From Paragonimus westermani (Eukaryota > Platyhelminthes > Trematoda > Plagiorchiida > Troglotrematidae): 64,000 bases of DNA. Positions 23,131 to 35,200 of the stretch are shown here, piece by piece. Made by a program: the position numbers and the translations under genes. The DNA is taken from assembly GCA_008508345.1 (NCBI GenBank), contig QNGE01001263.1, positions 58,944 to 122,943 on the forward strand, given 5' to 3'. The notes beneath the pieces are model-generated. The model had not been told where the DNA came from, searched no databases, and was given only the letters and a program-made list of their open reading frames with translations. Numbering within the stretch: position 1 is the first letter of the stretch; every line of letters begins with the position of its first letter.

Positions 23131-26113
23131 ACAAAAGGCAAGCCGTAGTGGCATTGCTTCAAGGAAGATGTTGATCGGATCCAAGGGGAAGTTAGGAATA
23201 TACGGCTCAGGATTAACTTGGAGTTCAGAGCACGGTTTCGGCTATGCAATCATTCTGATACGGATTTGTTTTGTCTTTATGATATTAACGTCTATGTGGA
23301 AATCTGCGAGTTCGTCATCCGACAACCCATCCAACACTCCTTCATATTAAACTGATTTGTGTTTCATCTCTTGAAAGCTTTTACTGCGGTGTCCCACTCG
23401 TTGCTTTCTCTTCGCATGTTCAAACTATCCAACCCACTTTTTCCCGTCCGAAACAGACATGAACGCACAAAAAATGATCACTTTCTCTTCCGTAACACCT
23501 TATGAACCTGTAAAGCATACACGTTTTCTTAGCAGCTCATGGTTCAGTTGTTAGTGACTGTTTCTCTAAGCCAGACAGCTTTTAAAAGTACAATCGGTCT
23601 GTTTGGTTACTATCAACTAGTTGAAGTCGTCTACTTTGTTATACCAACAGTATTACATATAAAACGTTCATTTTGACGTAATTTACAAAAATAAATTTCT
23701 CACAGGTGTTTTATCGCTATCCTATCCACACAGTAGACACGTACTGTGGAGTACGACGAAGTGAAACTTGTGTTTTAGCAATAATATTCATTTTATTCAT
23801 TGTACCACAATACTATCGACACCATCAGCCTACCTCATCCACCAACGATAAAACTGTCGTTAAGACAATTTCATATGATGTTCAAGGCCAGAACGAACAC
23901 AGTTTTTTTACCCACCAAACGACCAAAAATGATCGTGTTAACTTTTAAAACTAGAGGGAGCCCATATGTTCAAAGTTGTCCCATAAAATTGAACCAGTAT
24001 GTCAGCATTTCCTGAAATACAGACAGAAATGACAGTGAGGAACCACTAGTTCTAAAATAAACCTCTGGTAAAAGAAGCCTATTGGTGACAGCTTGCATTG
24101 TACACAAATTTCATTGAATAGGTACTCCAGTCGAGTTTACTGAATGGGTAACCAACAAGCGTTTAAAAGCTTCCACAAAACTTCCAGAAACGGTGTCGAC
24201 TTTCTGACTGTGATGAGCAATAATAAGAACCATGTATTATTTTTCCAGATAAATAAAAGTGCTTTCATTTTTGTGGTTTTTGCACTTTAATTGTGTGGCT
24301 AAGTCGAATAGAAAGTTGGGTTGAATAAAAAAAGAGGAGTATATTTTCTCAGTTGGACAAAAGAATCTATGGTTCTCTTAGAGTGACTGTTTGTTTTCAC
24401 GTAACACTTTCCGATTGTATGGTATTCTTGAGAATAGATGCACCAGAATTAGCACTCCTAAAGAACCGGACAAACTGTTTCGTCCCATACAGCCCGTGAG
24501 CATAATGTAAGCCGAAAGTAGTGTTCAGCCCTTTCTGTGGTAAACTGTAGTTCTCCCTGGATCATATGTATAAGTTTATCTCCAGTAAAATCCTATTATC
24601 GACCAACGGATTCCTAATATCGTAGGCACAATGGATATTTGACGCGTAATTTCGCTTCACATCTACAGTCTGCATGTGTATCATGTTCGCACCATCGACA
24701 GCTGGTCTCCGTCTTATTGCACAAAGACGTCGAGCCTGATTGTAAACCCCTCAATTTCGCACACGTTTACAACTTCAGCTCAGGAGGATACAGCACCACT
24801 TGATGGAATAGTCGCTGAATTTGTAAACCTGACAGTTGTTGACTTGCTGATACGCGAAATGGTGGTACTTATTGATCCAAATAGAATAACGGGGGATTGG
24901 TTTCCATATGTGCATGCGTTAGATGATAGTGACCAGTTGTCTAACTCACGGAGTGGTCAATGGTGACGTCAACTGCAAGCTGTTAGTGATCCTCTCAAGA
25001 AGGGGTCAAACTGGTGTTCGCGATAGGACGTCGTTGGAGCAGCTGTCACAGTCATAACAGATGACTGTCATGCTTTCGAATTGAAGAAGTATTAAAGGAC
25101 AGGACCTCATTCAAAGTCGGTCAAATTAAGAACTCTAAGACGAGCTTACACTTTTTTGCACTTAGCAAGAAGACAGAACGTAGGTAAAGGGAAAAAATTG
25201 TTCATCCTGGTGTTAACCTCATGCACATACTATCACAATCGATCCCACAAGTCCCATCTTACAGCCCGTTTGAAGTGTATACGGTTTTAACTAGACTAAT
25301 ATAAGCCCCCTGTGCGTATTGGTCTATATTAGCAGTTGATGGATTGTACATACATAGATTCCTATAGTCGTTAACTCAGCCTACAGTTAGTCCTCGGTTC
25401 GTCGAATGAGATTCTGAAATATACTTCAGGATTACTAAGTTGATTGTGTTCTACACTAGAGGAGATCAGAACCAATCATACAGTTGCCTTTACAATACGT
25501 AATTTTGTAACTGTGAGGTAGCTAGGCACATCATCCGCGTCTGTACTCATTCCTACGTCTCCTATCTCTTACATAGTGACAAAAGGCCAGCCAATCTTTA
25601 TGATACTACGTGATAACACCGTAACACAGTAGCTTTCAACTTCTAATAATCCTGTGAACGTACCCAACACTGACTTTGGTCCAGCACTTGTCTAAACACT
25701 GCCAGATTCCTAAAGAATTGCGGAACTCACCATTTCCAGAAGTTGTTTGGAAACATTGCAACTATCTCATTAATTCATGAACCGCTGAGTAAAACATTGT
25801 CTGTCATTAATGAATATTTGTTAGCAAATGAGAAACAACAATTGTCTGAATAAACGTTACAACAACCATAACACGTGAGTGGTGAGTTCAGTGTGGTTCT
25901 CTATGCTTTCAATAACCAGCTCAATGAAACAAAATAAACTGATGTAAAATGACGAATTTTTTTGGTTCGCTTTCTCCCCAAAGCGTTGTGAAACCAAATA
26001 GGAATATATTGTTTTAATTTTCTTTCAAACACAACTGTGAACCACGTTAGTTTATGGTTAATCTTAAACTACCAAACGCGGAGTTTGGGATTGTACACAA
26101 AATCCCGCAATGC
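23131..26113. other. 3' flank of glutamine synthetase copy A; no gene recognised
   Basis: A 96-codon open frame at 24676-24966 plus contains EFVNLTVVDLLIREMVVLID but matches nothing I know. No canonical minus-strand AATAAA was found within about 300 bases downstream of the copy A stop codon. Confidence 0.45.
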
Positions 26114-26256
26114 TCACAAGCACACCGTCTCCACGAGAATCCGCGTCACAATGTATGGATCACAATTGGAAGATGGACGTCGGTCCTCCAAATAACCGCA
26201 TCCGTCTTCGGCCACCTGGCGCGGTATTCGAATGCTGCTTCCACGGTTTGCCACAC
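26114..26256 (-). CDS. GLUL: Glutamine synthetase A exon 7 (terminal)
   Basis: Residues 318-364 plus [20 protein letters not shown] and [17 protein letters not shown] carry the conserved Arg, Glu and Arg of the nucleotide and glutamate sites. Ends VETVCL. Confidence 0.95.
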
Positions 26257-29200
26257 CTGTGAAACAAAAATTAAACTTGAAACGTCCGTTTGAGGCTAAC
26301 TACATAGTATACATCGTTTCAAACTAATACAAGTATCGGATCTTCCTCTTGTAGCTCATTTATGGACATAAATAAACGAAAAGTTCTTCCACGTACTTGT
26401 GATGACAGTGTGTGCTTTAGGTTTAAAGGATTAACAAGAAATCAAATAGGTGCAATAACTGTAAGTATTTTTGTTTTGTAAATAAGTGGACAGAGTTGGG
26501 GCTTGAAGGTTTAGGCGACCTCTATTCTATTCGCCTTACACGGTTATCTAAACACATGCCAAGTACCTCCGAACCATCGTTCACTTAAAGATTCTGGGTG
26601 AATATGGCCCAGGATTAGCCTATTTTACATTACAGCACATTCTTGGAGAAACACCTCACGAAGATTAAGAGGGACAATATTTCGACCCAACCAATAAAAT
26701 ACCGCAAGATGGACGAAATGATCAAATTCAACAATGCAGTAGGGGTTTCATTCGATTGATATGAATGGAGGAGGGGAACGAAGCGGTCGAAGTGAAGTTT
26801 GCTCAGATAAAATTGTACAGGGGTAGTAAGAAAGGTTATAAATGGTGTATTGAATGTAAGTAACATAAGATGACAGGTGGATGTCGGTATTTGAAGAGTA
26901 GCTATTCATAGATCCTTGACGAACATGCCAGACCCGATTACGTGTAAACACACAGTGGAAGTTTACACTAGTCCGCTTAACATAAAGCTCGATTATTACT
27001 TCGAGTGGGAGAGCACCGTGAACACGAATGAAAGACAGGTGACTTCACTGACAGCCAAATTGAATTCTGATGGAGCTGATGGATAAGTACAGTACAAAGG
27101 TGAAAATATGGGAATGTCGCATAGACAGTGCCTGATAATGCCCTTGAATAACTTCGATTTAGAAGGTAAATACGAGTTTTGTTTGCTAAAGGTCAAACTA
27201 TGTGACCCCAAGTGCTCATTTGTCATTGTTTTTGGATCTATCGACTAACGGTCAGCGAACGTCTCAAGACACCACAAACCGCTAAATAAATATAAAAAAA
27301 ACTATGGTCTGCACTAGAACACATTGAATAGATGAGTTAACCTGTACACAGTTCGAGTCTGAATCTAATCGATCTCTAAATTTTGTTGCATAGAAGGAGC
27401 TAAGGAGGAGAACATAATTCGGTCGTGTCTAATGTGAGGTCAATGGCGCAGTGGTTAACACGGTTGCCTCATGATTGGAATGTCCGGAGTTCAAATCCCG
27501 GCCGTGGCAAGGATATGCACTACTGACGAGCTCTAATGAGAGCGAAACTCGAGTCTAGTGCTTCTTTCCGAAAGAGGCTGGCTGGAAAGTCTATCTGAAT
27601 GCGAAAGCTGCGATCAAATGTGGGTGATGTTTAACTTGAAGAGAAAATAGTTTTTAGCGAAATTGTCGCTTATGGATGTCATCCATGAGACCGGATTGAA
27701 GTTTGGTAATGGTACCTACCCTCCCTTCGCACCTAACTTTCACAAGATATGTATAGAAGTTCTCTACACAATTGCCAGTCACGTTACATATTATGGCACT
27801 ACAACACACGTTGAACTATGGACCATGAAAATGTTCGCTTATTGTGTCGAATTTTTTTGCACTGTGTGCTTTAAACTGTTCATAGTTACTTATATATATA
27901 GCTGTGAGTGAAAATTCGATGCTGGTATGTTTGTTAGAAGGCATACATGGTTTAATAAACCTTTGGTGTAATGATTTTCATCAAACATATTTCCGATCAC
28001 TCTTGTTTTATTGCATTGTTGACAATTGCGCTTGAAAGTTACAATTCGTAATGTGCTCAGTTCGGGTGTTATTACTACTGCGTCGAACCTAGCTCTGGGG
28101 TTAACCTAAGCTAATTACTTCAATTCTGTATTCCTGGAGATATCACACTTGGTCAACCTACAAAAATGGGTTCATACTGTCAACGCTGAAAATATTAAGA
28201 AATAGTCTCCGACTTTTTACACACTAATCAATCAGCAGCGCATTCGGACACATTTTTGTTGAAGTGCAAAATATCATAAACAGTACTATTTACGAATGCA
28301 GAATGATCACATGTGTGCGTCCGTTTGACGTCATTCTTATCCCCCTCTGAAATTTCACCTGTGATACTCGAAGTGGCGCTAATTACATGATGACTGCTAA
28401 ACTGAATGGCCTCGGATTAAAAAACCATAGTGTTGTACAACAATACCGTGATTATCCCCTTCGTCGATGAGAAACAGGAAACAGCTTGACAGTTGTGAAA
28501 GTGCGATCACGATTGCATCGAAACTGCCGAGTTGATCCAGCAATGTTATCTCGATGCTCATTTGTAATTTTGTATTTCGTAGCTTCCATGGGACTTAAGT
28601 TAACCCATACAACAACAAGAGAGGTTACAACATAAGGAATTAGATTCGACCCAATAACCACTGTATAATCAGTGGATGCCCTTTGATTTTTCACTTGAAC
28701 ATGTAGCAATGACGGTTTTGTCTACTCAAGACCGGTCTCTACTCTCCTTTATCTTCAGATACTTGTATGAAACCACACAGAAAATACGCATCGTTAACGC
28801 ATACGGTGTGCAGTTCAATCGCCATTGTTTGAGCACATCTGTTCATCTCACCATGTCTGCGAAGTTTTCTTGTGAATGTTGTTGATGCTGTAGTAAGTAG
28901 CCCTTCCCTAAAACGGTCGTGCTTAGATAGCTGATAACTCAATCTCACATGCAAAGTTTAACTCTCATGTATGATAATGTATGTAAACCTCTTCTGTCTA
29001 CGGATTTTGTCTGTTCTGTTGTAATTAAGCTATACGTCCACGTGCATAAAGATAGGCAAGTACATGTTCAAGGATCTTCAGTGCATTGTGGAAAATTTCT
29101 CGAAATAAGTGTATTCAAAAGAAAACGTGTCTTAAAAAAATTCGGTCAGCCAATTACAACTAGTATTACGTGTTTAACACGAGGCCATCACCGTTTCTGT

Positions 29201-32200
29201 GCCTACTACTGTTGACATTGTTAGTCATAAGCAAGTTAATGAGAAATTACATAGCAATCCAACCAGTTTTACCTGAGGAGAAGCCGTGAATGCTGCACGT
29301 TTCATGCATTCCTGTTAAACGTCTTTTATTGTCTTCACCACCCTTGGGATCGTAAACACTGATGTGATCCATGTGGCGACGAGACAGTTTCTCGACAGCC
29401 TCTTCAATCGTCCTGAAACAAAGAGAGAATGTGTGCTTAGACAATATAGATATTTTACGCAATACCAGATGTGTGTATGTGAACTGCTGGAAGAATGCTA
29501 TACTGTAAACAACGCAACAGTATTATAGACAGTCTGAAAGCCATCACTGGATTGACTCAGACGATGGTCTCAAGTATGCACCCGAGATGAAGAGTTTTTT
29601 TGGGCTCGCCAGCTATCCGAACCAGGACACAAAATAAAATGGACTGATTTGACGATCGTTTATGATGTGATATTCAGACTGAACGAATAATTGCATTTGT
29701 ACAATATGGTCTGTTCGTCAGGTCTTTGTTGAGCATTGGATTCTAAATGTAACTTGATTGAACCTGCTTAAAATTTAAAGAATGAAGTAGCGAGAGCCAG
29801 TTTTAGTAAAGAAATATATTGCATACATATCAGATAAACTGATGGAAAATCAGTGCATGCCTCTGTCAGACTGTCAGTTTGATATGTGCTGAGTTTTCAT
29901 AAGTTCTACGATTTCTCAGCAGCTGCTCAAGGTTTTCAATCACTTGTATGAGGCCTAACCGTTGGTACTTGAGATGGTGGACATCAGAATTTGCCTTCAT
30001 CAGTCTTTGGTGGCTAACCTACCCGGTTTGTTTGTTAGCATTCGCCATTTGTGACACTCCAAAAATGTCTGGCTTTCTATTGGCTGCCAAACATGACTGC
30101 ACACATATGGCCTTAAGGATCGGAGTCATTGTCGAAGAAAACACACGTATCTGATCACTGACGTAAAGTTGAGCTAGTTTTTATGAGTTGGTCTAATTAT
30201 ATGCTTATTGTCACTGCCCGCTGACGTGTGCACTTGAAGTGATGAATGGTTTGTGTGTTTTCTTCGGACCCCAATCTGAACTTTTGTTCTTCCTTGCCTT
30301 CTCTAGAATGCACTAGCACGCACTGTTATACAGAAATACTTCTTACATAACATTTTACCTATCTTTTTTCCCAGTTTAGATCTTGTTATCACAGTCTCTC
30401 TGTCTGTTTACTTACCGAGAGATAAGGGTTTCCTTTTCGTGCTAGCCAATCACTTGACTAACCGGCATCGGTCGTTTAGACACAAAGGCCTCACTCACAC
30501 ACCCACCGGCCTTATTCCTTCTGATAAACAGATTGGGAATAACACAACGTTTCGAGCAAGTTGTAATACTCTACGTTTCAACCACCTAGGGTGGCCTTCC
30601 TCAGGAGTGTTGTAATCGATTACAACACTGCTGAGGAAGGCCACCCTAGGTGCTCGAAACGTTGTGTTATTCCCAATCTGTTTATCAATAACATGTTAAA
30701 CACGACGCCCAAACTGTTCGACTTCATTCGTACTACATTTGGTGCGGATATCTTACAACTTATTCCTTCTGATTCACACTGGATATGTGGTGTGTGGATG
30801 AAACCGCAAGTGGTGCGGCGCAAACCAGTCGCGGTGACAGTTAAGTGCAGGCGTCCTTTGGCTTCGATCACTGCAATAGGCTAATCCGAATGAGATGCCG
30901 CCAACCATGCACTTGTAAGTTATAGTATCGTAGCCACTAACCGGAGTGATAAAAAAACACTCAAAGTTGATTTGGTCATGAAATTCCGGTGATGATTGGA
31001 CAGCTGAAACACCATGAATTGTGCACTACGACTATTGGCAATCATTTGAGGTCTCAGTGTCGCTACAGTAACAGTATGATCAAAAATAATGAGCGTCACG
31101 TATGCTTCACTGCTTTAGATAAATAAGTATGAACTTTTCGGCTGTGAACCATGTGTCGATTCACATAAATATTTTGGAATACCCACAATGGTGAACCAAA
31201 CTGCGTTTTCTCTAGGTAGATTCGGAACCTCGGAATAAATTAAAGTATGTGGTTAAACCACAGTGACCTCCATCGTCACTCACATGCGTCATTTACAGAC
31301 TATTCGATCAATTTGGCGTTCATCAGACAAACCAATACCTGCCTGAAGGCATATTGCAACGGTTCGTATAAAAACAACATATCCTACGTAAACCATATTC
31401 TTACAGTATACGAATTTTCTAAGAGAGTAGTTTTGTCTTTCTGTGTTCTGACGCTGAAAAGCAGAATGCGGGTAGGATTTTAAATCTTACTACAACATAC
31501 TATTCATCTGCTAGTAGAACTGAGTGAATATGATTTTTATACGGCATAGCTGCATAGCTTCAAACAGTTTGCTCATAAAATAGTTCTCAACAGTCGAGCT
31601 CAATCGTTCACTCCTAATCCGTCTAATTCAAAATGTCATGAGACAATGAACTACTGGTAACATTGGTAAGCGGTGCGTACTGTGGTATACTGATACCCAG
31701 ACTAAATTTCCAGATCACAGCTGTTTCATTTATATATGGTAATCTACGGATAATTATTTACAGCAGGAATGATGGCCCAGGGTACCGTTTTCTTGGATAA
31801 CAATCAGGATAACCATCGAACAAGAGTGTGTGTTTGTTTATGGTCGTATCATTTCGTGTGGTGCAAATGAGAAAAAACTAGTTGTCAACATTTGCAACCT
31901 TTTGAATATACCAATAATGTACCTACTTTAGGCCAGTCGCGGGATCACGCATCGCTCTTGTTGAGAAGTTTGTATGTGCTCCGGACCCATTCCAGTCACC
32001 AGCCATCGGTTTTGGGTCGAACGTAATGACCACACCGAAGTCCTCGGCCACGCGATGCAACAGGAAACGTGCCATCCACAAATGATCCCCAGCATCCACT
32101 CCGACACATGGTCCGACTTGAAACTCCCACTGTGTCGATAGCAGAGTGTTAAGAGCAGCGGTTAAAGTATGATCATAATAAAGAGAAATTTCTGTGTGAT

Positions 32201-35200
32201 GTGAGAACAGGTTCATCTTAACTGTCCCAGTTTCATATTAGTTTAGAGGATGAGTGATATACAGTGCCGGAGCATTGCTCGTCTGCGTAACTCTGAACCG
32301 GTCTTATGGAGTGTGACTGTCATTCGCCAATTTGGCTGTTTGTACAGTCTGGTTGGCCTTAGTCCACGGGAAAAGGAGCATAGTTTATTTTTCTAAACTG
32401 TAAACGGGTGGATCGATTAGTTCTGCTTTCACACCAAATTAGCTTGAATCGTTTGGTTCTGGTAATCAGTCACGTGATCAGTGGCACAGCTGGTGGAACA
32501 CGGATAAACGATACAGAATCGATAGTGAACAAAAATAAACCCTCAAGTTTCAGAGTGTATACCAATCAAATAAATGTCATCAAAGTCAGATGAGAGGGCC
32601 TTCCAGCAGACAGTTTATCAGGTGTCAGTTTTAACCTGCAAGGTTAAGACATTAAACGGATTTCTTACTATTTGAGTATGATTTACTAATGTGAGTTAAT
32701 CATCACTCGCAACTGCTTGTCGCCATGACAGTCCCACGGCTATTTCGGCCAGCCTCTTCAAAAAAGCATTAGACCCGAGCTGCCTTCCTTTTAAAGCTTA
32801 CCACTAGTACATGTCGTTGTTACGGTCGGGATTTGAATTCCGGTCACGCTTTCATGAGGCAACTGTGCTGACTGTCGCCCGATTGACCTCGTATTAGACA
32901 CGACTGAACTACTGTACGTAAGCGGTCAGATACATTTGCTTGTGAGTACTGCTCGGTTTGCCCGATCGCTTAGTGAAAAGGCAGTTACTACAGTTGCCTC
33001 ATGAACATGTGACTGGAGTTCATGTTCCGACCACGATAGAAATATATACTATCGACGTGCTCTAACATATGTGCAGCAATATTCTAGTGCTCTTTTCGGA
33101 AGGGGCTGACTGGGGAGTGTACGGGAATGCGAGAACTGAGATCACTTATGGGTGGTGTTTAATTCACACTGACCAGAAATCTGTTATTACTGATCAGATT
33201 TCTATTCTTTTCAACTGTTTTAAATGTTTTTTTTAAGGTCCTAGTATGTTACCGGAAAATTGTTATCACATTATTTCATTATGTATTTAGTTCTGGAACT
33301 AATGAGACGACTGAATGATTAAAATTGTGGATTATCACAGCCTTGCTGGTGATTGGAAACTGACATTATCCCCAAGTGGTTTTTGGTCACCTTTGACCTT
33401 GACACCAGAAATCTGGTTACATAACTCATCACTAGCTGTCCAACACTCCGCTGCTTCACATACAATGCTGCCATTAAGATGTTGATGATCTGGTGTTTAT
33501 TCATAAAAAAAGATTCCTCCCAATAAGCGGATTGAAAAGAACACAATGTGACTACCAAGTTGTAACACGCAACGTCTCAACCACATGGGGTAGCCTTCCA
33601 CAGGAGCGTTTTAATCACAATCACATTACAAACCACACCACAACACTCTTGGGGAAGGCTACCCGAAATGGTTGAAACGTTGAATAACACAGCTTGGTAG
33701 TAACATTGATTTTATCAATCCACTTACTAAAAACATGACGCCCAAACTGCTGAACTTAATTCGCACCAGATTTGATGCGGATATCTTACAAGAAGTTTTT
33801 CAGCTTTTGACTGAATTATATGGTGGACTATTGATGGAAATCATTGTGCACAACCGTTCACGGGCTGCTGTAGAATATGGACTAAGAAAAACCCAATTCT
33901 CAGTCATTCACTTAGCGCACTGTCTGAAACAGCAACACTTCAAACTGTTCACCGGCATTGTCTAGTGAATGAATTACCGGAGAAGTATTAAATAACAAAA
34001 CTTGTTCTATCATCAACTACACTTTGTTTTATTTGTACACGATATGGAAACCGGTAGTGGGCAGATTGGTTCACTGGTATATTGTGATTATAAGGTAAAG
34101 CACAGGATCTCCAAACAATTCCAACGTCAATCCGATAAAGATGTATTAGTCTAGGAAACGACATTCAGAGTACTGCTATCGGAAACATACTGGATGAGCT
34201 TACCTGTGAGGGCATCACTTCACCGTTTGTACCACATATATTTACGCCAGCATATAAACATGCCCGATAGTGTGCTTCCAAGACATCACGTCCCAATGCC
34301 TTACCGGCTCCGACCGAGCAATAGTAGGGGCCTAACAGACAAACGCAAGGTGTCGTTTGTTAGTGAATTGCAGAACTGTAAGATTTCGAGAGTTTGCATA
34401 CGATAACTTAGTCGTGCCTAATGCCAGGTCGGTGGCGCAGTTGTCAACACGGTTGTCTCAAAATCGTGGCCAGAGTTCTGGTCCTGACAGCGACAAGTGT
34501 GTGCACCACCGATGACCTTTCACGAAAGTGAAACTCGAGTCTATTCTCGAAGGGACTAACTGAAGAAGTCCATGAGAATGCAATGGCTGTGATAAGTTGT
34601 GATTGTTGTTCAATTTATATAAAACTAAAATTCCTCACCACACACCGATAATTAAAAAGCAATTGGTGTAGCCATATAAAACTTTTGCTTTATACGCTAT
34701 CCATATAAAAACGCGTTATAAGAAATCGATAAACCAGAGCAGCATGGTCTAGGAGTACAACAGCAACTGGAACCTTCAGCTTTAAGGTATCGTAACCGGT
34801 TCCAAGTTTACTCCCCAGATAGGACAAGATATATTAGCAAAACAAACATGTTGAAAATTTTATTTAGTTTAATACCACCCTGCTGATCTTTAACTAAATT
34901 AATCTTTTAGGTCTTATTTCGATGTGACGAGCTAGTGTTGTTATTAATAAACATACGGTTATAATTCCAAATCCTGACTGCATCATATTCTCATGCCTAG
35001 TTTTAAGTAGATTGAAGTGATTTATTAGACGGTACTGTGTTACATACAGACTTCCAACGCGACTTTATTCTCACAACGTCGTTGCAAACTCCAGTAATTA
35101 TATTTGTAGGTTAAAGATGATACATGAATGGTTGGAAATACCTCACAAATACGTGGGTGGACTTTGTATGTGACCATCGCTTGTTGAAAACAACCGTGCG

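Larger units (their letters stand above)
26257..29272 (-). other. Intron 6 of glutamine synthetase A
   Basis: Contains the full-length ribozyme SINE at 27.42-27.64 kb, antisense to the gene. An 85-codon minus-strand frame at 28452-28709 has a possible acceptor and a hydrophobic stretch but no family match. Confidence 0.85.
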
